A stretch of 64,000 nucleotides of DNA, from assembly GCA_021772095.1 (NCBI GenBank), contig JADYXR010000151.1:1-64000 (forward strand), in the 5' to 3' direction. The DNA is from Candidatus Obscuribacter sp. (GTDB taxonomy: Bacteria > Cyanobacteriota > Vampirovibrionia > Obscuribacterales > Obscuribacteraceae). Position numbers and translations under genes: made by a program. The number at the start of each line of letters is the position of its first letter. Positions within the stretch are counted from its first letter, which is position 1. The notes under the pieces are model-generated. The model worked only from the letters and a program-made list of their open reading frames with translations, was not told the DNA's origin and did not search any database. This document shows, one piece after another, positions 12,129 to 19,718 of this stretch.

Positions 12129-13406
12129 ATGTTGATGCAATATTTAATTTGTACCACGCTTCTAATCGGGCTTGCTGTTTTTACTATCCAGAGCTCACTT
12201 CTGCCGTGGATGACAGAACGCAGCATTCGCTCGTTTGAAAATTATCGATATCTTGCGGCCAGAAGCAGAATCGAGGGAGATTTCACTGACGCCAGACGAT
12301 GTCTCGATGCCGCTTTGAAAGAAGCTCAGTCACTTCATGATGAAAAGAAAATTGCACTGGTAGGCATCGATCGTGGCAAGTTAGAAATTCAAGAAAAGTT
12401 GAGCGCGAGTCAAAACAAGAATGCCGTCATATCTGAGATTCCGTTGATATGGCCTAGTCCACTGGATAATATAAAAAGCAAGAAGAAGAGCAAGAATTTT
12501 GAGAGGTGGGAACCATTTCTTCGCATCATTTTGCAACAGCAAACAGTTTCGGCCGGGTATGACCCGGTTCGCCTGATTCCGCTCGGTGACGCGCTTTTCG
12601 AGATGTCTCAGTATAAACAGGCTTTGAACTGCTATCTAAAAGTTCTGGATCCATCTGAAGGCACAAAGGATCGGCAGACGCAAATTTTTGCATTGGAACG
12701 TGCGTCAAGAGTCTACTCGTCACTGGGCAATTACGGCGAAAGTCAACGTTGTTTAAACAGCGCACTTAAACTCAATCCGGCCGACAAAATCCCTTTGCAA
12801 TTGCATCTCGCGCAATCATATTTGGATGGTGGCAACTTTGAACAGACAAAAACGATTTGCGACCAGCTTCTGCAGAGTGGCTTAAAGAGCTTGACTCCGA
12901 AGTGTGTTTGGTACGGACAATTGCTTAAGGGTAATGCTGAATCTCGATTGAACAATCACGGCGTTTCAATCGCTATTCTGACGAAAGCAGCTCAGTCCGC
13001 CGAAAAATTGTTTGGACAGAGCAGCGCGGAAAATTTTAGATCACAGGATGAACTATTCCAGTCGCTGTTTTATGCCGGTCGATTCGAGGATGCAAAAGCG
13101 GCTTACCGAAGAGCGATCGAACTTCGGGAAGCCAGCAATCCTAATCGAACGCAACACACTGTCACTCTCACATCGATGCGTGAAGCTCAGCAATACATGG
13201 ATGTCAATCAATTGAAAGTTGCTATCTGGCTGTGGGAATGGTCGCTCGAGGACCGGATTAAGGAGATGGGACCTACTCACAAAGGCGTTGCACGCCGTTT
13301 GTATGCGCTTGTTCGCGCCTATAGAAAAGCTGGCGATAAGCCCAAAATGTTGGACGCCTGGCGACGTGCTCGCGCAATCACACCAATCGATCCGGAACTT
13401 GATTAG
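12129..13406 (+). CDS. Membrane-anchored tetratricopeptide (TPR) protein
   Basis: The 425-residue product begins with a short hydrophobic segment (residues 4-26, LICTTLLIGLAVFTI...) that would act as an uncleaved anchor. Helical pairs with TPR spacing follow, for example RSRIEGDFTDARRCLDAAL, LFEMSQYKQALNCYLKVL, RVYSSLGNYGESQRCLNSAL, LFYAGRFEDAKAAYRRAIEL and ALVRAYRKAGDKPKMLDAW. TPR arrays are protein-docking scaffolds; no catalytic motif is visible. The gene is divergent from the response regulator and starts at ATG 12129 without a clear ribosome site; ATG 12135 is an alternative. The bulk of the protein is predicted to face one side of the inner membrane, but the sequence alone does not say which side. 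Confidence 0.75.
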   Translation: MLMQYLICTTLLIGLAVFTIQSSLLPWMTERSIRSFENYRYLAARSRIEGDFTDARRCLDAALKEAQSLHDEKKIALVGIDRGKLEIQEKLSASQNKNAVISEIPLIWPSPLDNIKSKKKSKNFERWEPFLRIILQQQTVSAGYDPVRLIPLGDALFEMSQYKQALNCYLKVLDPSEGTKDRQTQIFALERASRVYSSLGNYGESQRCLNSALKLNPADKIPLQLHLAQSYLDGGNFEQTKTICDQLLQSGLKSLTPKCVWYGQLLKGNAESRLNNHGVSIAILTKAAQSAEKLFGQSSAENFRSQDELFQSLFYAGRFEDAKAAYRRAIELREASNPNRTQHTVTLTSMREAQQYMDVNQLKVAIWLWEWSLEDRIKEMGPTHKGVARRLYALVRAYRKAGDKPKMLDAWRRARAITPIDPELD

Positions 13407-13408
13407 GC

Positions 13409-13440
13409 AAAAAAGTCTTCTGCCATCGATCGAGCAGAAG
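13409..13440 (-). terminator. Candidate intrinsic terminator (minus strand) between convergent genes
   Basis: CTTCTGC (13417-13423) and GCAGAAG (13434-13440) form a 7-bp stem with a 10-base loop that itself contains TCGATCGA. On the minus strand the stem is followed after two bases by six T residues (A-run at 13409-13414). It would end transcription of the EF-hand gene and lies just after the TPR gene stop. On the plus strand only TTT follows, so use in that direction is doubtful. Confidence 0.45.
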
Positions 13441-13536
13441 TTTACTAACCCAAAAGACGAAGAAAGAGACGCGCTCTACGTCTCCTCCTTCCGCTCGTTA
13501 TCATCTGCTGGGGAAAAATTTTAAATTTTCTGATTG

Positions 13537-13557
13537 CAATCTGAATGGTTCAGATTG
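13537..13557. other. Perfect 9-bp stem-loop in convergent gap
   Basis: CAATCTGAA and TTCAGATTG flank a three-base TGG loop. There is no T-run immediately after it on either strand, so it is not a typical terminator. It would lie in the 3' tail of a minus-strand transcript from the EF-hand gene and could act as an RNA-stabilising hairpin. Confidence 0.5.
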
Positions 13558-13597
13558 TGCGTTGATGGATCATGGTGTCGGATATGGTGCGTTCGTC

Positions 13598-14311
13598 TTA
13601 AGCGTTAGCCGACGGACCCGGGTACCGGTTTAGAATTCCGCGCTGGACTTGCCTCTCGATCGTTTCATCCAAGTCAGCTCTGGACACACCGTGTCGTCCG
13701 TCTTTCGCTCCGTTTCTGGTCGACTCCCAGTGGTTAAGAACGTTTCTTATCGCGAGTCTGTCGAATGGATTTTGAACTTCATCCCGAAGGAACTTTCTGA
13801 CCTCATCTTTACTTACGCGATTGTCACCATTATTATCTGGGAATTTTTCTGCCAATATTCGAGCACCTGCTTCTCGCAAGTTGTATGGTTGGCGCTCCTC
13901 AGGCGCATTGGCTTCGGGTCCCTCTCCCGGTAGTGACGGCGATGGCTGCTCCGGCGGTGCTACTACCGGCGGTGTTTCAGGGGAAGGTGTAGCTGGTGCC
14001 TCAGGGCTCGGTGGCGGTATCTCTGGATTGGCCGGCGGTTGATCAGTTCCCGGATTGGAAGGTTGCTCCGGAGAGCCTGGCGGGTTTTGCGTGTCGCCAC
14101 CGCCATCGCCGTCACATTCAGTGTCGGTCAACTCTACGCCAGGCAGATGATTGGAAACATCCGGCTGACTGTTTTGTATTTCATTCCAAACGTTTGGAAA
14201 CTCGCGCATGAAATCCTTCATGAAGTCGCGAACGAAATTTTCCGGTGTATTGCTTCCACTGTTAGTGTTGTCTGAACCTTGGAAGCTCTCGGCTTGCTGA
14301 TGATTGGTCAT
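13598..14311 (-). CDS. Pro-rich acidic protein with an EF-hand calcium-binding loop
   Basis: The 237-residue protein has no signal peptide or membrane segment. A Gln/Ser/Asn-rich N-terminus is followed by a long Pro/Glu/Pro-Ser linker (about residues 70-145) and a C-terminal helical domain. That domain holds DNNGDNRVSKDE, a textbook 12-residue EF-hand loop with ligands at positions 1, 3, 5, 9 and 12. About 35 residues later DGRHGVSRADLD looks like a degenerate partner loop. Calcium binding is inferred from the loop. The ATG at 14311 has GAGGAA about 8 bases upstream. The histidine kinase gene is divergent. Function beyond likely calcium-dependent folding or binding is unknown. Confidence 0.7.
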   Translation of the reverse strand: MTNHQQAESFQGSDNTNSGSNTPENFVRDFMKDFMREFPNVWNEIQNSQPDVSNHLPGVELTDTECDGDGGGDTQNPPGSPEQPSNPGTDQPPANPEIPPPSPEAPATPSPETPPVVAPPEQPSPSLPGEGPEANAPEERQPYNLREAGARILAEKFPDNNGDNRVSKDEVRKFLRDEVQNPFDRLAIRNVLNHWESTRNGAKDGRHGVSRADLDETIERQVQRGILNRYPGPSANA

Positions 14312-14571
14312 GGTAAGTATTCCTCTTCGCTCTGATCACGGAAGTGTGACCAGGTTGTATTCGACGAGCGCGGGGGTTGATAGGCGCGTCCCTCACAGAA
14401 AACAGAATAATCGGCAGTTATAAGATTTTCGTAAGATGACAAAATTACCGCTATGTGGCGGTTTTCGAGGCTTCCCGTGGCTTCGCGTGATGGGCGTCGC
14501 CACAAGCCGTGTCGAACGACTAGAATACTGATTGTCCGTTTGCCTATAAGTGGAATGGTGTTCAGGCGCGC

Positions 14572-16026
14572 ATGAAGTTTCCAGCCTTCAACTTACCGAC
14601 TAAGCTCTTATTACTGTTCAGTATTCCGGTGCTCTTCGAGCTTATTTTTCTCACTTCGTTGGGTTTCGCTTTAATGCGCGTCGAGAGAGTGGCACGAGTT
14701 ACCGAGCACTCCAGAGCGATTGAGGCTAGTGCAGCGCGCATCACGGGCCTTGGTAAAGATGCCTGCATGAATATGGTGGCATTCCATTTAAGTCATAGTC
14801 GAATTTTCACTGCCAACCGTGACTCTATTGCAAAGCAAATAAAAGACGAAGTCAGTTTGATTCGCGATCTTGCCGGCGATGACAAAGAACAACAGCGTAA
14901 TGTCGACATACTCCAAAAAGCCACAGACCAGGCTATGAAGCTGATCTCGAAGGTCGAGATTCAGACAGACGAAACCGGAGAGGCCTCAACCGTTATTCAA
15001 GGATTGCTCATGAAAGGTGAGATTGAATCCGTGATTAACGACATCTCCACAGGCGCTGCCGGGCTTGGTAAGCACGAATCCGAGCTGCGGCGATTGAACG
15101 CGCCGGGCGCTGACGCAGTGAAGCAAGATTTTTTGATAGTGCTATTTGCTGGAATTCTCGCCCACCTCGCGGCAACGGGCGCGGCTACATATTTTTTGGC
15201 AAAGAATTTTTCGGGACGATTACATCAGTTAATCGACAATACGATGCGCATGGCCAGTGGAAAAGAATTTACTCCTCCGGTTGGTGGCACCGACGAAATC
15301 GCGCAGCTCGACAGTACGTTTCGCCAGATGGCGCATGCTCGCAACGAAGCGGATAAGATGAAGCGCGAGTTTCTCGAGATGGTTAGCCACGACGTGCGGA
15401 CACCGCTTATGTCGGTTTCAGCCACGCTTGAAATGATTGGCATGGGATTACGTCCGAACATGTTGAATCATGATATTGAAATCGCCGATCGAAATATTAC
15501 GCAGGTTCTTGATCTGCTAAGTGAACTTCTCGACCTGCATCGCCTTGAGGCTGGTAAGTTGGAGCTTGCACTCGAAGAAGCTGATGTTTTGACCGTTCTC
15601 ACCATCGCGATAGAAACGGTGCGGCCCAACGCAGAAAAACTTGGTGTCACCATATATGGTAGCGATGTCAGCGCCGGCATTATGTGCGATCAAGTTCGAC
15701 TTCGACAAGTTCTAATCAATCTTCTTTCCAACTCCGTGAAATTCTCACCGAAAGGCGGCGAGATCAGATGTTCTATCGATCTCTTCCCTGATACTTTAAA
15801 GATCACAATAAGCGATCATGGACCTGGCATTCCGCACGAATTCAAAAACAAAATTTTCGAACGCTTCGGCCAAGTGCGCGATTCCGATAGCAAAGTTCAT
15901 GGTGGCAAAGGACTTGGTTTGGCAATCAGCCGCGCGTTGATTGAAGCGCACGCCGGGCGGATCGGCGTTGATTCAGAAGAGGGTAAAGGCAGCGACTTCT
16001 GGATCGTTCTTCCGCGCATTACTTAA
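14572..16026 (+). CDS. Membrane sensor histidine kinase with HAMP domain
   Basis: The 484-residue protein has two membrane segments (about 11-34 and 186-210) enclosing a mostly helical ~150-residue sensor region. A HAMP linker follows (about 211-260). The HisKA helix carries REFLEMVSHDVRTPL with the phospho-acceptor His273. The ATPase domain has the N box (INLLSNSVKFSP), the G1 box (SDHGPGIP), the F box (KIFERFGQV) and the G2 box (GKGLGLAIS). It is therefore expected to be an active autokinase. The signal is unknown; the helical sensor resembles four-helix-bundle sensors. The stop codon directly abuts the end of the convergent gene. The response regulator at 11375-12055 is the nearest candidate partner. 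Confidence 0.92.
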   Translation: MKFPAFNLPTKLLLLFSIPVLFELIFLTSLGFALMRVERVARVTEHSRAIEASAARITGLGKDACMNMVAFHLSHSRIFTANRDSIAKQIKDEVSLIRDLAGDDKEQQRNVDILQKATDQAMKLISKVEIQTDETGEASTVIQGLLMKGEIESVINDISTGAAGLGKHESELRRLNAPGADAVKQDFLIVLFAGILAHLAATGAATYFLAKNFSGRLHQLIDNTMRMASGKEFTPPVGGTDEIAQLDSTFRQMAHARNEADKMKREFLEMVSHDVRTPLMSVSATLEMIGMGLRPNMLNHDIEIADRNITQVLDLLSELLDLHRLEAGKLELALEEADVLTVLTIAIETVRPNAEKLGVTIYGSDVSAGIMCDQVRLRQVLINLLSNSVKFSPKGGEIRCSIDLFPDTLKITISDHGPGIPHEFKNKIFERFGQVRDSDSKVHGGKGLGLAISRALIEAHAGRIGVDSEEGKGSDFWIVLPRIT

Positions 16027-16875
16027 CTAATTGATCGCTGATAATTCGGATTGTAGAATGTTGAAATCAGCGATGCTCAGGTTTGACTTGGCTTCGGAAA
16101 GAATAAAGCTGTAAGCGTCATTTTGGTTTATTCGCCTGGCGATAGCTAGCAGCTTTAAAAAAATCGCTCGACTACCTAAACCATCGATGATTTTTCTTGC
16201 TACCAGTTTCGCCTGCTCTATTTTTCCAAGTGCCAGACCTAATTCGAAGAGCAGCGTGCCTTCTTCTTCCGTTATAGTTCTGTAGCTATGGTCGTCGTGA
16301 TCTGAGAATCTATCAATGGTTGGAAACAGTTTTTGAGCTTCTATAAACGATTGATAGCCGATGAACATTCTGCCCAGATAATCAAAATGTGGCTCCAAAA
16401 TTTTGTATCGCTTATCACGTAAATACTTCCCGAAGTTAATCTTGATCAAATTCAGAATCGTCACCTGATGCTTCGACTTCTGATTGTTCTCATGCAGAAA
16501 CTTTAGCAGTTCGATTTCCTGGTAATCATCTCCAAGCGCGAAATTCAATTCCATCCATTCTTCTTCGAAAGCCCTGCGGTTTAGCGGACCTTCTTTCAAC
16601 ATGGTCTCCATTTGATTTCTCTTCAAGGAGAGCGGCTCTCGTGCAGCCGGATTTTTATTCAAAAGTTCTGAAAGCGCGATTCTTAAATTGAATCTTGATG
16701 CGTAACCAACATTTCCATCAAGCGCCGAAGTAAACAGCACCAATCCTTCTTCGAATTTTCCTTCATCGACAAGCGCTTTGGCCTTGGATAGCATATCCTT
16801 CGACTTCCGCAGGCCATCGGCAACTTGCTCATTTTGTTCGACAGTGGTTTTGCTATCATCGTCAGTAGTCGTCAC
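16027..16875 (-). CDS. Uncharacterised helical protein, tandem paralogue of the upstream gene
   Basis: I do not recognise a family. The 282-residue product is all-helical with a TPR-like start (KAKALVDEGKFEEGLVLFTSAL) and conserved landmarks shared with its neighbour: NPAAREPLSLKR, EEEWMELNFALGDDYQEIELL, YLRDKRYKILEPHFDYLGRMF and a C-terminal ILSEAKSNLS.ADF. No membrane segment or catalytic motif is visible. GTG 16875 is chosen because GGAG lies 7 bases upstream; TTG 16953 would add 26 unconserved residues and has no ribosome site. The gene lies 89 bp after its paralogue and meets the histidine kinase gene tail to tail with no gap. Confidence 0.7.
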   Translation of the reverse strand: MTTTDDDSKTTVEQNEQVADGLRKSKDMLSKAKALVDEGKFEEGLVLFTSALDGNVGYASRFNLRIALSELLNKNPAAREPLSLKRNQMETMLKEGPLNRRAFEEEWMELNFALGDDYQEIELLKFLHENNQKSKHQVTILNLIKINFGKYLRDKRYKILEPHFDYLGRMFIGYQSFIEAQKLFPTIDRFSDHDDHSYRTITEEEGTLLFELGLALGKIEQAKLVARKIIDGLGSRAIFLKLLAIARRINQNDAYSFILSEAKSNLSIADFNILQSELSAIN

Positions 16876-16964
16876 ATTGTCGCTCCACGGTTGACAGGAA
16901 TTTCGTTCATTATAATAACTTTTGATTGACGAACAGTCTGGATGCGATTGCAAACATCGTGTTG

Positions 16965-17777
16965 TTATATTTTAAAATCTTTTCTGATGCCCTCAAATTC
17001 AACCTTCGAAAGAGATTTTTTCGCATCATTTAAAAGAATCTTGATTTGTTCATCATGACCCGCGCGCCGCGCGGCGGTAAGCATCGATCTATAGGTCTCG
17101 TTAGTTTTTGATACTGCAAAAATCTTCTGCGCTATTCTTTCGGCTAAGGAAATTTTTTGCAGGCCCAAACAGACCTCATAGATCATTGGTCCTTCCTGGA
17201 GAACCTCTTCCAACAGAAACGATGTTGGATCCTCGCTGGTAATTTGTGGAAAATAGACTTCGATTTCATAGTTCGAATAATGTGAGAGAAACATGCTTCC
17301 CAGCCGGTTTAAGTAAGGCTCAAGAACATCATATCTTTGATCCTGCAGATACTTTGGCAGATTGGTTCGGATAGTTTGATAGGCATTGAAATCATCCAAT
17401 CCATTCGGCTTCTGTTGTAGACGTTGCAAAAACTCGAGTTCACGATAGTCTTCCCCTAGCGCTTTGTTTATTTCCGTCCACTCTTCGATGAGCCACCGAG
17501 ATTGTCTTCCCTTCAGCATCTCTGATTCATGCTGATCTCGTTTCTTTTCAAACGCCTCGCGTGCCGGCGGATATTCTTGGACTAACTTTTCCAGGCATGC
17601 CTTGAGATTCAAGTCAGACAGACCGCCGACTGAACCTTTAAGACTTTGCATGTACAAACTCAGCGCCTTTTCAAATTCGCCGCTCTCAACAAGTTGCCGA
17701 GCCTCATTAAGATCGCCGATGTTTCCGGAAATTCTTTGCACAGCCTTGCGAATTCGTTCTTCTTCCTTGTCGGTCAC
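16965..17777 (-). CDS. Uncharacterised helical protein, first of a tandem paralogous pair
   Basis: This 270-residue product is clearly homologous along its whole length to the next gene downstream. Shared blocks include ARQLVESGEFEKALSLYMQSL, YPPAREAFEKKRDQ, IEEWTEINKALGEDYRELEFL, YLQDQRYDVLEPYLNRLGSMF and ILLNDAKKSLSKVEF. The alternation of short helices resembles TPR-type repeats only at the N-terminus. GTG 17777 is chosen because GGAG sits exactly 7 bases upstream, the same arrangement as in the paralogue; TTG 17783 lies only one base after that site. The gene is divergent from the aldo/keto reductase gene. Function unknown. Confidence 0.7.
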   Translation of the reverse strand: MTDKEEERIRKAVQRISGNIGDLNEARQLVESGEFEKALSLYMQSLKGSVGGLSDLNLKACLEKLVQEYPPAREAFEKKRDQHESEMLKGRQSRWLIEEWTEINKALGEDYRELEFLQRLQQKPNGLDDFNAYQTIRTNLPKYLQDQRYDVLEPYLNRLGSMFLSHYSNYEIEVYFPQITSEDPTSFLLEEVLQEGPMIYEVCLGLQKISLAERIAQKIFAVSKTNETYRSMLTAARRAGHDEQIKILLNDAKKSLSKVEFEGIRKDFKI

Positions 17778-17916
17778 AAACAATCTCCGTTGTCGAATCG
17801 GTACATCATATTCCCAAATTGGAAATTGCTTGGCAATTTAACTGGAAAGCCATGGAAAGATCGCACATTGGCGTGAACATTTTGTATCCTATGCAAAGGA
17901 AAACATTGGAGGCAAC

Positions 17917-18774
17917 ATGACCCCGACTGCATACAATCAGGTGCCGATTCCGTCATTTATGTATGGTACCGCCTGGAAGAAGGACGATACTGCCAGGCTT
18001 GTAAAACTGGCGGTTGAGGCGGGATTCAAAGCGATCGACACTGCCAATCAACTTGTACATTACAACGAAGCTCTGGTCGGCGAAGCGCTTTTAGATCTGC
18101 AGAAGACTGGCGTGACGCGCGAGTCTTTGTTTCTCCAGACCAAGTTCACTTCCATCGGTGGTCAAGGGAATCTCGCTCCTCCATATGACAAATCGGCTAA
18201 GTTGGCTGATCAAGTCAAGCAATCCATCGACAGCTCGTTGAAACACTTGCATACCGACTATCTCGACTCGTATGTTTTGCATGGTCCATATTATCGAAAC
18301 AAGCTCGGTGCTGAAGACTGGGAAGTCTGGGGCGCCATCGAAGAAATCTACGATTCGGGCAAAGCAAAAATGATTGGCATTAGCAATGTTTCGGCCGAGC
18401 AATTGGCGGAATTGGTTGCTAAATCGAAGACAAAACCAATGGTCGTTCAAAATCGTTGCTACGCGATAGCGGGTTGGGATGAGGATGTCCGCGAAATTTG
18501 TTCAGAGCACGGCATCATCTATCAAGGCTTCTCATTGCTCACTGCAAATCAACGCGTCCTCACGGATCCTGCCGTGCGAGCCATTGCCGAGCGATTGAAC
18601 ACCGGTGTCGCGCAAGTTATTTTTAAATTCGCGATGCAGATCGGAATGCTTCCGTTAACTGGAACTACCAGTGCGCAGCGGATGAAAGACGATCTTAAAG
18701 CGGAACAACTTGAACTGACGGCAGAGGATATGAAGGCGCTCGAGACTGTCGGTATGACTGCGCAATATTCCTAG
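17917..18774 (+). CDS. Aldo/keto reductase
   Basis: This cytoplasmic NAD(P)H-dependent oxidoreductase has a TIM-barrel fold and reduces aldehydes or ketones. The catalytic tetrad is present: Asp41 (AIDTA), Tyr49 (VHYNEALVGEAL), Lys76 (FLQTKF) and His122 (DSYVLHGP). The C-terminal cofactor region reads MLPLTGTTSAQRMKDDL, where many relatives have IPKS; the Gly-Thr-Thr-Ser variant suggests altered 2'-phosphate binding. The 285-residue length is normal for the family. The ATG at 17917 has GGAGG four bases upstream. Substrate cannot be deduced. It stands alone, divergent from the paralogue pair and convergent with maf. Confidence 0.9.
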   Translation: MTPTAYNQVPIPSFMYGTAWKKDDTARLVKLAVEAGFKAIDTANQLVHYNEALVGEALLDLQKTGVTRESLFLQTKFTSIGGQGNLAPPYDKSAKLADQVKQSIDSSLKHLHTDYLDSYVLHGPYYRNKLGAEDWEVWGAIEEIYDSGKAKMIGISNVSAEQLAELVAKSKTKPMVVQNRCYAIAGWDEDVREICSEHGIIYQGFSLLTANQRVLTDPAVRAIAERLNTGVAQVIFKFAMQIGMLPLTGTTSAQRMKDDLKAEQLELTAEDMKALETVGMTAQYS

Positions 18775-18972
18775 GCGACGAAACGGATTGCCTGGAAACC
18801 GCGTAGTATTTCTCGGTGATGGAACGGTTAGCACGAACACTCAATAGCTTCGACGTTTTGTCGTGTAATGTTTTTCGAGACGCCATCGGTTCGTTTCTCA
18901 TGGCGGCGGGAACGAGTCTGGCTGCCGTTTCTCTCGCGGGCCATTGCAATGCTGACGCTAAGTTCGCGGAAC

Positions 18973-19006
18973 GGAAACGAACTTCCTGAAACAGGGAAAC
19001 GAACTT
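18973..19006. repeat. Short direct repeat in the aldo/keto reductase-maf gap
   Basis: GGAAACGAACTT occurs at 18973-18984 and again at 18995-19006, a 22-base period, followed by degenerate GAAAC-containing units up to about 19044. The 245-bp convergent gap otherwise shows no clear gene or strong terminator. Confidence 0.4.
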
Positions 19007-19019
19007 GGGAGATTCGAAA

Positions 19020-19718
19020 CTAAGTTTGTGGTGCCGAAACGTAATGTGTATCGCGCCGACCAGTGGTACCAAGTACGGTGATACCGGCTCGTCTCAGCAT
19101 TGACACTACTAGTGGTACCGGCAGCCCAATTACGTTTGTGAAACAACCTTCGATAGCCTGCACGAATGCCGAGCCAATCCCTTGCAGGGCGTACGATCCG
19201 GCTTTATCCATCGGCTCGCCAGTTTTCACATACGCTGAAATTTCTTCTTCAGTCAGATTGCGAAAATACACATGCGACATCTCGAAGCTTGATATCTCAA
19301 TCGGTGTTTGCGAGTTCGCCTCTCTGTATAAAATCACAACGCCGGTAAACACATCGTGGCATCGACCGGACAGTCTACGCAGCATAGACTTGGCGTCTTC
19401 GACATCTTCTGGTTTCCCTAGAAGTTGATTGTCTAAGACAACAGTGGTATCAGCACCGAGCACAAGCAAACTGCGATTCTCGTCGCCGCCTTTCCAATTG
19501 TCATTCTCGGTGACGCGTTCATAAACGGTATCCGCTTTCAACTTCGCCAGTTGAATAACCGTTCCGGCTGCGGTTTTTCCGGGTTCGACTGTTTCGTCGA
19601 CGTCACTCGGAATAATTTCGAATTCGAATCCGAGATTCGTTAAAAGCTCTATTCGTCGGGGGGAAGATGATGCAAGAACTACCTTGAGTCCTTTTTCTGC
19701 TAACAGACTGTCTGACAT
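19020..19718 (-). CDS. maf: Maf-family nucleoside triphosphate pyrophosphatase
   Basis: Maf proteins hydrolyse dTTP/UTP or modified nucleotides to the monophosphate and pyrophosphate as house-cleaning enzymes, and have been linked to septum inhibition. The 232-residue protein shows LASSSPRRIELL (residues 15-26), PSDVDET (37-43), LGADTTV with the catalytic-region Asp, LLGKPEDVEDAKSMLRRLSG and HDVFTGV, and a later GKAGSYALQG-like block reading DKAGSYALQGIGSAFV. The ATG immediately follows the kinase stop (TAAATG), so translation is probably coupled. The last ~20 residues are an unconserved tail. Being the last gene of the phospho-signalling operon is probably positional rather than functional. 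Confidence 0.9.
   Translation of the reverse strand: MSDSLLAEKGLKVVLASSSPRRIELLTNLGFEFEIIPSDVDETVEPGKTAAGTVIQLAKLKADTVYERVTENDNWKGGDENRSLLVLGADTTVVLDNQLLGKPEDVEDAKSMLRRLSGRCHDVFTGVVILYREANSQTPIEISSFEMSHVYFRNLTEEEISAYVKTGEPMDKAGSYALQGIGSAFVQAIEGCFTNVIGLPVPLVVSMLRRAGITVLGTTGRRDTHYVSAPQT

Noticed and set aside
18819-18989. 56-codon plus-strand open frame with a hydrophobic centre in the gap before maf
   Set aside because: No ribosome site, it overlaps the short direct repeats, and the gap is between convergent genes. It looks like chance, although a small membrane peptide cannot be excluded.
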